The position numbers were made by a program, and so were the translations under genes. The notes beneath the pieces are model-generated. The model ran no database searches. It was not told the origin of the DNA and worked only from the letters and a program-made list of their open reading frames with translations. From Methanomassiliicoccaceae archaeon (GTDB lineage: Archaea > Thermoplasmatota > Thermoplasmata > Methanomassiliicoccales > Methanomethylophilaceae), in contig JAIRJQ010000004.1 in the NCBI GenBank assembly GCA_031260545.1, positions 1 through 7,349 on the forward strand: a stretch of DNA of 7,349 nt, read 5' to 3'. Below, piece after piece: positions 1 through 7,072 of this stretch (its first letter is position 1; the number at the start of each line of letters is the position of its first letter).

Positions 1-427
1 TTATACCGTGACGTTCGCAGTGATCCCTTACCTCATCGCTTTCTTCGAACGGCAGGTCCGGGATGATAACGCCGTCCACGCCGCACTCCTTGCATCTCTT
101 CATGAACCTGTTCTTTTCGTACACGAATATCGGGTTGATGTAGGTCATGAACAGTAACGGGATGTCCGTTCTCTTCCTCACTCTTTTTATCATCTCAAAT
201 AATTTATCGGTCGTGCATCCGGCAGCAAGCGCACGTTCGCTTGCCTGCTGTATGACGACGCCCTCCGCTATCGGATCGGAGAACGGGATACCGATCTCGA
301 TGATGTCCGCTCCCGCCTCTTCAAGTGCGCAGATGAGCTCCTCGGTGGTCTCTATATCGGGGTCTCCGCCGGTGATGAACGTTATCAGTGCTTTCTTTCC
401 GTTGAACGCACGGGTTATCTTATTCAT
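1..427 (-). CDS. trpA: Tryptophan synthase alpha subunit, 5' part (runs off the left edge)
   Basis: TrpA cleaves indole-3-glycerol phosphate to indole and glyceraldehyde 3-phosphate and channels indole to the beta subunit. Only the first 142 codons are present; the family is usually about 250-270 residues, so the rest lies beyond base 1. Reading from ATG at 427, the product begins MNKITRAFNG and carries the TIM-barrel signature EIGIPFSDPIAEG at about residues 44-56. Glu44 matches the catalytic Glu49 of E. coli TrpA. The second acidic residue (Asp60 in E. coli, PLADG) is Glu55 here, a conservative change. Further family motifs are FMTYINPIF (about 93-101) and GVIIPDLPFEE (about 119-129). The start overlaps the end of trpFB by 8 bases, and a G-rich ribosome-binding site lies 9 bases upstream, suggesting coupled translation with the TrpB domain, its physical partner. 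No sign of damage in the visible part. Confidence 0.96.
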   Translation of the reverse strand, partial: MNKITRAFNGKKALITFITGGDPDIETTEELICALEEAGADIIEIGIPFSDPIAEGVVIQQASERALAAGCTTDKLFEMIKRVRKRTDIPLLFMTYINPIFVYEKNRFMKRCKECGVDGVIIPDLPFEESDEVRDHCERHGI

Positions 428-2201
428 TGATGGCGACCCCCTTGTACCTCGCAACGGCGGCGACATCCTTGTCTCCTCTTCCTGATAAAGTTACAACGAT
501 TACCTCGTCCTTTTTCATTTCAGGAGCAATTTTCATTGCATATGCAATGGCATGCGCACTTTCAAGCGCAGGGATTATTCCCTCCGTACGAGACAGATAT
601 TCGAAAGCGTCGACCGATTCCTGGTCTGTTATCGGAACGTAGAAAGCACGCTCCAGTTCGAACAGGAATGAATGTTCCGGCCCTATCCCCGGATAGTCCA
701 ATCCTGCCGATATCGAATGCACCGGAGATATCTGCCCGTACTTGTCCTGACAGAAATATGACTTCATCCCGTGGAATATCCCCACGGTGCCGTTCGCCAT
801 CGTCGCGGCGTTCCTCGGTGTGTCAACGCCGAGTCCCGCTGCCTCGCATCCTATCAGCTGTACGTGCTTATCGTCAATGAACTCATGGAAGGAACCGATC
901 GCGTTGCTTCCCCCTCCGACGCAGGCGATTATCATGTCCGGAAGTTTTCCTTCAACTTTCAATATCTGTTCTTTGATCTCTATTCCGATGATCTTCTGGA
1001 AGTCCCGCACCATCGTCGGGAACGGATGCGGGCCCATGACGGAACCGAGAACGTAATGGGTGTCGTCCATCCTTGACGTCCATTCGCGCATCGTCTCGTT
1101 AACGGCGTCCTTCAGTGTCATGGTGCCGCTTGTCACCGTGTGGACGGAAGCACCAAGCAACTTCATCTTGAAGACGTTCAGGGCCTGCCTTTCCGTGTCC
1201 TCTTTGCCCATGAACACCTCGCACTTCAATCCGAGCAGCGCGGCAGCGGTCGCTGTCGCGACACCGTGCTGTCCTGCTCCCGTTTCGGCGATCACGCGGG
1301 TCTTTCCCATTTTCTTTGCAAGCAGCACCTGACCGAGAACGTTGTTGATCTTGTGCGATCCCGTATGGTTCAGGTCCTCCCGCTTAAGGTATATCTTGGC
1401 GCCGCCCAGGTCGGCGGTCATCCTTTCTGCGAAATACAAAAGTGAGGGCCTTCCCGCATACTGCTTCAGAAGGGCGGAAAGTTCATTTTGGAACGACTGG
1501 TCCTGACCACACGATACGTATGCGTCCTCCAGTTCCTGTACCGCTTTCATCAGCGTCTCAGGAATATACTGACCGCCGTAATCTCCGAACCTGCCTTTCT
1601 TCTCGCTCATGCGCACCCTTTCCACTACGGACGTTATTTTGTCAATGTCTTTAAAGCCCATGCTCTCCACACCGCTGCTCACGTCGACCGCGAACGGTCT
1701 CAGTTTCACAGCGTCGTCAATGTTCAGCATACTGATGCCGCCGGCGAGGAAGTAAGGCTTCTTCACATAATCGATCAGATTCCAGTCGAAGCTCTCTCCG
1801 GAACCTCCTTTCCTGCTGTCAAGCAGAAGGTAATCCGCACAGCTGTCCTCCCATTTCCTGATGTCCCCGGTTCCGGTAACGGGAATGGCCTTTATCACCG
1901 GTATGCCGGTCTTTGTTCTCACATCGGAAACATAATCCTCCGTTTCGTTCCCGTGCAGCTGGATCATATCAATGACGTTGTCATCGACCAGCGATACGAT
2001 ATTCTCGATCGGTTCGTTCACAAAGACACCGACGGGAATGATGCTGTCAGAGAGGGCGCGCCTGAGTTCCGCGGCCTCCTCATGGCCGACCCTCCTCCTG
2101 CTCTCTGCGAACACGAATCCTGCGAAATCAGGCCTCGCATAATTCACGGCCTCCACTTCGAACATTTGTGATAGACCGCAGATCTTAATTTTCACCAACA
2201 C
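420..2201 (-). CDS. trpFB: Fused phosphoribosylanthranilate isomerase - tryptophan synthase beta chain (TrpF-TrpB)
   Basis: One 593-residue frame joins two normally separate enzymes. Residues 1-197 are TrpF, which isomerises N-(5-phosphoribosyl)anthranilate to CdRP: KIKICGL at 4-10 holds the catalytic Cys8, LLLDS at 125-129 the catalytic Asp128, and FLAGGI (151-156) and VDVSSGVE (172-179) form the phosphate-binding end of the barrel. Residues from about 198 (MSEKKGRFGDYGGQYIPETL) are TrpB, the PLP enzyme that condenses indole with serine: PLP-binding Lys284 in HTGSHKINN, catalytic Glu306 in AETGAGQHG, phosphate loop GGGSNAIG (429-436), and SGRGDKD (573-579). The sequence resembles TrpB1, the form that partners TrpA, which is encoded next. 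Each half is about the length of the free-standing enzyme and there is almost no linker. The start is not ATG: GTG 2201, TTG 2198 and GTG 2195 are all possible, and GTG 2195 would give the family-like MKIKICGL. The gene overlaps the end of trpC by 11-17 bases. Confidence 0.95.
   Translation of the reverse strand: MLVKIKICGLSQMFEVEAVNYARPDFAGFVFAESRRRVGHEEAAELRRALSDSIIPVGVFVNEPIENIVSLVDDNVIDMIQLHGNETEDYVSDVRTKTGIPVIKAIPVTGTGDIRKWEDSCADYLLLDSRKGGSGESFDWNLIDYVKKPYFLAGGISMLNIDDAVKLRPFAVDVSSGVESMGFKDIDKITSVVERVRMSEKKGRFGDYGGQYIPETLMKAVQELEDAYVSCGQDQSFQNELSALLKQYAGRPSLLYFAERMTADLGGAKIYLKREDLNHTGSHKINNVLGQVLLAKKMGKTRVIAETGAGQHGVATATAAALLGLKCEVFMGKEDTERQALNVFKMKLLGASVHTVTSGTMTLKDAVNETMREWTSRMDDTHYVLGSVMGPHPFPTMVRDFQKIIGIEIKEQILKVEGKLPDMIIACVGGGSNAIGSFHEFIDDKHVQLIGCEAAGLGVDTPRNAATMANGTVGIFHGMKSYFCQDKYGQISPVHSISAGLDYPGIGPEHSFLFELERAFYVPITDQESVDAFEYLSRTEGIIPALESAHAIAYAMKIAPEMKKDEVIVVTLSGRGDKDVAAVARYKGVAINE
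437..442 (-). promoter_or_regulatory. Probable ribosome-binding site of trpA
   Basis: The minus strand reads AGGGGG, nine bases before the trpA ATG at 427 and inside the last codons of trpFB. It can pair with the pyrimidine-rich 3' end of 16S rRNA and supports the ATG at 427 as the start. Its place within the upstream gene fits translational coupling of TrpB and TrpA. Confidence 0.5.
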
Positions 2202-2982
2202 TACCGCCCCGGAGGACCTTCAGACCTTTCGTCTTATCGGAACTTCTCATAAGTGTCTCGCCGACCAATATTGCATTTGCACCGATCCTGCGCATCCTCT
2301 CCACATCATCGGGTGTCCTCATCCCGCTTTCTGCAACGAATATGATGTTCGGCGGAACAAGCGGGCGCAGGCGTTCGCTTATTGACAGATCTATCTCAAG
2401 TGTCCTGAGATCGCGGTTGTTGACACCTATGATCCTTGCGCCCGCCTCGATGGCCGCATAGACCTCCTCTTCGTTATGCACTTCCACCAAAGCGGACAAT
2501 CCTATGCGGTGCGCGATCCCAATGTATTCAGCCAGCGTATCTTTGTCAAGTATGGAACAAATCAGAAGTACGGCGCTTGCACCGAGGAGCTTCGCCTCGT
2601 ATATCATGTAACGGTCTACGATGAAGTCCTTTCTGAGAACGGGTATGGGGAGCGCGGAGGAGACACCCATGAGATAAAGGTCGTCCCCCTGGAAATAATA
2701 AGGTTCTGTGATCACGGATATGGCGGCGGCCCCCGCCGCATGATATTCTTCAGCTATACGCAAATGATCGAAATTGTCCGAAATGAGCCCGGCGGACGGA
2801 GAGGATCTTTTTATTTCACATATGAACCCGATGTCGTTGCCGGTAAGTGCGTCCTCAAAAGGGAAGCCGTTTAGGACATCTGAGCGTTCCGCCATTTTCT
2901 TGATCTTTTCCATTGGAATTATGTCACTCTTTTCGCGGACCCTTTCCCTTGTACGAAGAACAATATCATTCAGAATATCCAT
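2185..2982 (-). CDS. trpC: Indole-3-glycerol phosphate synthase
   Basis: This 265-residue cytosolic TIM-barrel enzyme converts CdRP to indole-3-glycerol phosphate with loss of CO2 and water. The length is normal for a monofunctional TrpC. The characteristic residues are all visible: EIKRSSPSAGLI at 56-67 (Glu56, Lys58), ISVITEPYYFQGD at 88-100, VLRKDFIVD at 115-123 (catalytic Lys118), LVEVH at 165-169 (Glu167), GVNNRDL at 186-192 (Asn188, Arg190), VAESG at 216-220 and ILVGETLM at 238-245. The ATG at 2982 starts only 11 bases after the relic stop codon of the decayed trpD copy, so this junction is probably the ancestral trpD-trpC spacing. The sequence just before the start (GATGATGTGAC) is a weak ribosome-binding site at best. 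It is the only gene of the operon that cannot be coupled to an intact upstream neighbour. Intact, no frameshift seen. Confidence 0.97.
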   Translation of the reverse strand: MDILNDIVLRTRERVREKSDIIPMEKIKKMAERSDVLNGFPFEDALTGNDIGFICEIKRSSPSAGLISDNFDHLRIAEEYHAAGAAAISVITEPYYFQGDDLYLMGVSSALPIPVLRKDFIVDRYMIYEAKLLGASAVLLICSILDKDTLAEYIGIAHRIGLSALVEVHNEEEVYAAIEAGARIIGVNNRDLRTLEIDLSISERLRPLVPPNIIFVAESGMRTPDDVERMRRIGANAILVGETLMRSSDKTKGLKVLRGGSVGEN

Positions 2983-2993
2983 GTCACATCATC

Positions 2994-3916
2994 TCATCTC
3001 TTGTTTGAATGCCGTATGAACCCATTCAGCTTGTCTATCGCCCTTCCGCTGTTCATTGTTTCTTTGGTTACCTTTGGTGCTTCGTCAATTGTCTCTAGCC
3101 CCTCCCCATGACGCAAAGCACCGCGGCCGTATTAAGAACGGAAGTGTCGTGTTTCGCCCCCTTTCACCGTTCAATGCCGATCCCTGTTCACGGCATTCTT
3201 CTCCGGTGTTATCTAGCAGAAATCTAACAACCCGTTCCTCAGTTCACATATGTGGAAGTTGAACTTATAGATATCTAATCCAACACATCATTTTCATGCA
3301 CTAGAACAGCATTTTTTACCATCAGTTCAACAGAACCTCTGTAATAAGCATACTTGGTCCCTATCATACACAGCCATCACTTCAATATCGGCGCCGGCGG
3401 GACAGGTTAAACGGTCTAGTATCTTGAACATTGTGAGCATGCTGAATTTGCATCTTAACGATGAGGAATATTTCGTTCCGATATGTTGGTGTTGGACATG
3501 TAGGAAACAAATTGCAACACCATTCAAAAATTAGGTATCTGGCGCTATGTTGAGACCGAATTTCCTGATGCGCCGCAGCCTCGCATTTCACCGCAGGAAC
3601 ACCGGCCGCTGCATTGAGGACCTCAGCCGCAGAAATGCTGAACACCGGAACTATCCTTTCAGTGCCTGCCTCCGGGACATTCTTGTCATGAAAATCTGAA
3701 TACAGCGTTTCCGCTTGCATATGTTGACGCATCTCCCGAACCGTCACGCTTTCCAGGCTCAAGGCGGCAACACAGGCGCCGATCCGTATCTCCTTGTGTC
3801 TCAAGGCTCCTGTCTCGTTCATTGCGGCCTTTCTGGCCCAGCAAGAGGGGATCACTTTTCCGGGAGTGAAATGTTGACTTTTTATCATCGATCATGCGTT
3901 CCCGGAGGGTGTTCTC
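2994..3916 (-). pseudogene. trpD: Decayed second copy of trpD (anthranilate phosphoribosyltransferase), with a remnant of the trpG tail
   Basis: The stretch can be followed almost end to end against the TrpD half of the neighbouring trpGD, but it is broken many times. It opens with MIK at 3888, as the intact domain does, and keeps AMNE and ALSL. FSISAAEVLNAAAGVPAVK stands where the intact copy has FNISTAAAIIAAAAGVPVAK. A 40-base net loss (between about 3511 and 3566) shifts the frame to ICFLHVQ and CPAGADIEVMAVYD (about 3335-3512). Another shift gives MVKNAVLVHENDVLD, then a TAG (3275-3277). LRNGLLDFC is followed by TAG (3213-3215) and ITPE, and a further TAG lies at 3095-3097. The end, SGRAIDKLNGFIRHSN, closes at TGA 2994-2996. 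The PRPP motif GTGGD is gone (AGTERIVP in its place) and KHGNR is lost, so no activity is expected. Weaker similarity to the TrpG tail (GAGAAC...GGGAAC) reaches about 3916, perhaps 3948. A 168-codon open stretch (3382-3888) covers the helical N-domain; I treat it as part of the relic. Confidence 0.93.
3011..3052. repeat. Near-identical direct repeat, copy 1 (in the trpD relic)
   Basis: These 42 bases match 4002-4043, at the 3' end of the intact trpGD, with only two differences (40/42 by eye). They encode the C-terminal SGRAIDKLNEFIRR segment. The identity is far higher than in the adjoining parts of the duplicate, which match only patchily. The two copies lie 991 bp apart in the same orientation. 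Confidence 0.85.
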
Positions 3917-3987
3917 TAAACCGAACGGCCGCCGCTTCCCGCGGATCGTTTCTGTTGACGCAGAACGATCTCATTCAGCCGGACCCA

Positions 3988-5568
3988 TCATGCATTCGAA
4001 CGCCGTATGAACTCGTTCAGCTTGTCTATCGCCCTTCCGCTGTCTATGGTCTCATTTGCGATCCTTACGGTCTCATCAATGGAATCATACTTGCCAGTAA
4101 CGTAAAGTGCTGCTGCCGCGTTGAGGACGGACGCATCACGTTTCGCCCCCTTTTCACCATTCAGTATCGCTTTCAATATCTTGGCATTCTCATCCGGCGT
4201 CCCGCCCGCCAGCTCTGATCTGGAACATCTTTTCAGACCGAACTGTTCCGGTGTTATTTCGTAGGAACGTAACCACCCGTCCTTCAATTCGCATATCGTT
4301 GTCGGTGAGCTTATGGACACCTCGTCCAATCCGTCATTCCCGTGCACCACCATTGCATTCTTTACACCGAGGTTCGCAAGCACTCTTGCAAGAGGCGTTA
4401 CCAATTCTTTATCATAGACGCCCATGAGTTCCATCTTGGCGCCGGCGGGATTCGTCAAAGGGCCAAGTATGTTGAATACCGTGCGTATGCCAAGCTCACG
4501 TCTTACCGGTGCGACATATTTCATTGCGATATGGTAGTTTTGCGCGAACAGGAAACAAATGCCGATATCTTTCAAAAGTTGGGCACTTTTTTCAGGCGTT
4601 ATGTTTATGTTGACGCCCAGCGCCTCAAGGACATCTGCGGAACCGCATTTGCTTGATGCGCCGCGGTTCCCGTGCTTTGCCACCGGAACGCCGGCCGCCG
4701 CGGCTATGATCGCTGCCGCTGTTGATATATTGAATGAATTGGAACCGTCCCCGCCTGTGCCGACGATCTCCAACACATCCATATCATGCAGCAGCCGTAT
4801 GCAATGTTTCCGCATGCACGATGCTGATGCGGTTATCTCATCAATGGTCTCGCCTTTCAGGCTCAGGGCGGTAAGATAAGCGCTCATCTGTATCGGCGAA
4901 GCTTCGCCGGTCATTATCTCGTTCATTGCGCTCTCTGCGACCTCATAAGTGAGGTCCTCTTTTTTCGAAAGCGAAAGGATCGCCCGTTTTATCATTGACG
5001 GCCTGTTCCCGAGAAAGTTCTCCATGATGGCCTTCCCTTCCGGCGTCAGTATGGATTCGGGATGGAACTGCAGTCCGTAGATATCATGCTCCTTGTGCTT
5101 GACGGCCATCACCTCTCCGTCCGGAGCTCTTGCAATTACCTCCAATTCTTTAGGCAGCATGTTCTCCGGAGCTGTCACAGAATGATAGCCAGCTACTGAG
5201 ATGACCGACGGGAGCCCTCTGAAAAGGGGCGAGGAAACATCAAGAGTTATGTTTGTCGATTTACCGTGCACAACTTTTTTCGCATTCGTTATCTTACCGC
5301 CGAAGGCTTCGCATATCACTTGATGTCCAAGACATATGCCCAATATCGGTGTTCTGCTGCCAAGCTTTTTTATCACGTCAGCGCACACGCCGGCATCCGC
5401 CGGTCTGCCGGAACCCGGCGATAATACGATATATCCCGGAGCAAGTTCTTCAATGTCATTCACAGTGACGGAATCATTCCTTACCATCCTCACATCCGAG
5501 TGAACGGAACAGAGCAGCTGATAAAGGTTGTATGAAAAACTGTCAAGGTTGTCGATGAGGAGGATCAT
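3988..5568 (-). CDS. trpGD: Fused anthranilate synthase glutaminase - anthranilate phosphoribosyltransferase (TrpG-TrpD)
   Basis: A 526-residue bifunctional protein. Residues 1 to about 188 are a class I glutamine amidotransferase that supplies ammonia to TrpE: ILLIDNLDSFSYN near the N-terminus, nucleophile Cys79 in LGICLGHQ, and His169/Glu171 in LQFHPES. Residues from Met192 on are TrpD, which joins anthranilate to PRPP: GTGGDGSNSFNIST at 271-283 binds PRPP, followed by KHGNR (298-302), GPLTNPAG (369-376) and VVHGNDGLDEVS (407-418). The TrpD half keeps an internal MIK that looks like the start of a once separate gene. The frame is open back to 5589, but I chose ATG 5568: it gives the normal TrpG N-terminus, forms a TGATG overlap with the trpE stop, and has GGTGGG at good spacing. 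A TrpG-TrpD fusion is known in enterobacteria. Intact; a decayed duplicate of its TrpD part follows directly. Confidence 0.96.
   Translation of the reverse strand: MILLIDNLDSFSYNLYQLLCSVHSDVRMVRNDSVTVNDIEELAPGYIVLSPGSGRPADAGVCADVIKKLGSRTPILGICLGHQVICEAFGGKITNAKKVVHGKSTNITLDVSSPLFRGLPSVISVAGYHSVTAPENMLPKELEVIARAPDGEVMAVKHKEHDIYGLQFHPESILTPEGKAIMENFLGNRPSMIKRAILSLSKKEDLTYEVAESAMNEIMTGEASPIQMSAYLTALSLKGETIDEITASASCMRKHCIRLLHDMDVLEIVGTGGDGSNSFNISTAAAIIAAAAGVPVAKHGNRGASSKCGSADVLEALGVNINITPEKSAQLLKDIGICFLFAQNYHIAMKYVAPVRRELGIRTVFNILGPLTNPAGAKMELMGVYDKELVTPLARVLANLGVKNAMVVHGNDGLDEVSISSPTTICELKDGWLRSYEITPEQFGLKRCSRSELAGGTPDENAKILKAILNGEKGAKRDASVLNAAAALYVTGKYDSIDETVRIANETIDSGRAIDKLNEFIRRSNA
4002..4043. 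repeat. Near-identical direct repeat, copy 2 (3' end of intact trpGD)
   Basis: Partner of 3011-3052, inside the last codons of trpGD. Same-orientation repeats of this kind flank the whole pseudogene, so a single recombination between them would remove the relic and restore a trpGD-trpC junction with the trpC-side spacing. Confidence 0.85.
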
Positions 5569-7055
5569 CAGTTCCCACCGTCCGACCATTCTATTGCGTT
5601 CCTGACCGCTTTCATTTTATTGACGCATTCTTGGTATTCTTTCTCCGGGACACTGTCAGCAACGATCCCTGCGCCGGCACGTATGAACACCTTTCCGTTC
5701 TTCTTATACGCTATTCTAATGGCGATGCACGTGTCCACGTTACCTGTCAGATCAAGGTATCCTATGGCGCCTCCGTATATCCCGCGTTTGTTGTTTTCCA
5801 ATTCATCTATTATCTGCATGGCGCGCATCTTAGGCGCCCCGGACAATGTGCCTGCCGGCAGTACGGCATTCACTGCATCCACTCCGTCTTTGTCCTCGAG
5901 TATGTTGCCAGACACTGTAGAACCGATATGCATCACATGTGAGAATCTCAGAACGGAAAGATAGTTATCAACTGCGACGCTTCCTATCTTACTTATCTTA
6001 GCCAGATCATTTCTTCCGAGGTCGACCAGCATGTTATGTTCAGCAAGTTCTTTCTCGTCTGAAAGTAAATTCTTTTCAAGTGCGAGGTCCTCTTCCTTGG
6101 TGTTGCCGCGGGGCCGCGTTCCTGCAAGCGGGAATGTGTATAACTTTCCGTCCTGCAATTTGAGCAGCGTTTCGGGAGACGCACCAGCGACCTCGATATC
6201 ATGGCCGCCCATGTAGAACATGTACGGTGACGGATTTGTTGTTCTGAGTTTACGGTAAGCGTCAAGAAGACTTCCCTCAAAGTCCGCTTCCAAACGATTG
6301 GAGAGGACCACCTGAAAGATATCGCCATTCCTTATCTGTTCTTTTGCTTTGTCCACCGCAGCGCAGAATTCTTCCTCAGTGAACAGCGGTTTGAACTTTG
6401 ACTTTAATCTGGTGGTAGGTGTGATCAGCGGCCTTCCTTCAAGGATGAGATTCAGCATGCGGTTCAGTTCAGAAATACCTTTACTGTACCCTTCCTTTAT
6501 GTTGTCCGATCGGACGTTAACGATAAGCACGATCTTCTGCCTGTAATGGTCGAACGCGATGACCTTGTCAAATAACATAAGATCAACGTCATTGAATCCG
6601 TCGCTGTCCTTCGCTTTTAAGTTCAAGGCAGGTTCTTTGTATTTCACGTAATCATATGAAAAATATCCTACGAGTCCGCCGGTGAACGGCGGCAGATATT
6701 CGAACCTCGGGCTCTTGTGATCCTTGAGGATCTTTCTGATATACCTGTCAGGATCGTTCGTCTCAATTGTTTCCGTATTGTCCGTTCTTATGTTGACGAC
6801 ACCGTCGGAACACGTTATTTCCATTATGGGGTCGAACCCTAAGAACGTGTAACGTCCCCAGCCTTTGCAGTCCTCTGCGCTTTCCAGCATGAAGCAGTGG
6901 TCATCTTCATTCTTCAGGATCTTTAACACTTCCACGGGTGTCACAACATCCGCATACATTTCCATGCTTATCGGTATCACGCGATAGTTTCCGCTCGCAG
7001 CGATACGCTCTGCTTCCTCTAAGGTGGGTCTTAACATATTGATGCCATTCGGCAT
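5568..7055 (-). CDS. trpE: Anthranilate synthase component I
   Basis: TrpE uses ammonia from the TrpG glutaminase to turn chorismate into anthranilate, the committed step. At 495 residues it has normal length. The N-terminal domain carries MLESAE (56-61), which matches the LLES element of the tryptophan feedback site, and NPSPYMFY (274-281) is the second part of that pocket, so feedback inhibition is likely. The chorismate-binding domain is complete: GASPE (291-295), PLAGTRPRG (309-317), EHNMLVDLGRNDL (339-351), HVMHIGSTVSG (373-383), LPAGTLSGAPKMRAM (399-413), GGAIGYLDLTG (428-438) and RAGAGIVADSVPEKEYQE (459-476). The PAGTLSGAPK block separates TrpE/PabB-type enzymes from menaquinone and salicylate relatives, and the trp context makes TrpE rather than PabB. 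The start is uncertain: ATG 7055 gives MPNGINMLRP, ATG 7037 gives MLRPTLEE. Neither has a clear ribosome-binding site. Confidence 0.97.
   Translation of the reverse strand: MPNGINMLRPTLEEAERIAASGNYRVIPISMEMYADVVTPVEVLKILKNEDDHCFMLESAEDCKGWGRYTFLGFDPIMEITCSDGVVNIRTDNTETIETNDPDRYIRKILKDHKSPRFEYLPPFTGGLVGYFSYDYVKYKEPALNLKAKDSDGFNDVDLMLFDKVIAFDHYRQKIVLIVNVRSDNIKEGYSKGISELNRMLNLILEGRPLITPTTRLKSKFKPLFTEEEFCAAVDKAKEQIRNGDIFQVVLSNRLEADFEGSLLDAYRKLRTTNPSPYMFYMGGHDIEVAGASPETLLKLQDGKLYTFPLAGTRPRGNTKEEDLALEKNLLSDEKELAEHNMLVDLGRNDLAKISKIGSVAVDNYLSVLRFSHVMHIGSTVSGNILEDKDGVDAVNAVLPAGTLSGAPKMRAMQIIDELENNKRGIYGGAIGYLDLTGNVDTCIAIRIAYKKNGKVFIRAGAGIVADSVPEKEYQECVNKMKAVRNAIEWSDGGN
5574..5579 (-). promoter_or_regulatory. 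Ribosome-binding site that sets the trpGD start
   Basis: The minus strand reads GGTGGG in the last codons of trpE, five bases before the ATG at 5568. It matches the archaeal Shine-Dalgarno core (GGTG) and favours this start over the in-frame codon 21 bases upstream at 5589. With the TGATG stop/start overlap it points to termination-reinitiation coupling, which would help make TrpE and TrpG in equal amounts. Confidence 0.6.
7042..7055 (-). other. Small perfect hairpin over the first trpE start codon
   Basis: ATGCC-gaat-GGCAT is a perfect 5-bp inverted repeat with a four-base loop and begins at the upstream trpE ATG. If transcription starts upstream it could partly hide ATG 7055 and favour ATG 7037. 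The stem is short, and chance is a fair explanation. Confidence 0.3.
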
Positions 7056-7065
7056 TTAATATATG
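7056..7065 (-). promoter_or_regulatory. Second TATA-box candidate for trpE
   Basis: The minus strand reads CATATATTAA just before ATG 7055. With the usual archaeal spacing of about 25 bases from TATA centre to start site, transcription would begin near 7036, at the second trpE start codon (7037), giving a leaderless mRNA. The lack of a ribosome-binding site at trpE fits this. It competes with the TATA candidate at 7116-7123. Confidence 0.35.
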
Positions 7066-7072
7066 AATATTA

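Noticed and set aside
1488..2171. Plus-strand frame of 227 codons opposite trpFB.
   Set aside because: It lies wholly antisense to the strongly conserved TrpF-TrpB sequence and resembles no family I know; it is a shadow frame.
3382..3888. A 168-codon frame that could be annotated as a hypothetical protein.
   Set aside because: Its first two thirds follow TrpD in a decayed form and the rest is out-of-frame read-through after an indel. It is part of the pseudogene.
2994..3916. Insertion sequence or other mobile element as the cause of the 1-kb gap.
   Set aside because: No terminal inverted repeats, target duplications or transposase motifs are visible, and the content aligns with trpD throughout.
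3715..4218. Plus-strand frame of 167 codons across the trpGD 3' end and the relic.
   Set aside because: It is antisense to the real trpGD frame, has no recognisable motif, and owes its length to overlap with coding DNA.
5569..5589. An upstream in-frame start for trpGD adding seven residues (MVGRWEL).
   Set aside because: The extension has no family counterpart, while ATG 5568 has a ribosome-binding site, a stop/start overlap with trpE and the normal TrpG N-terminus.
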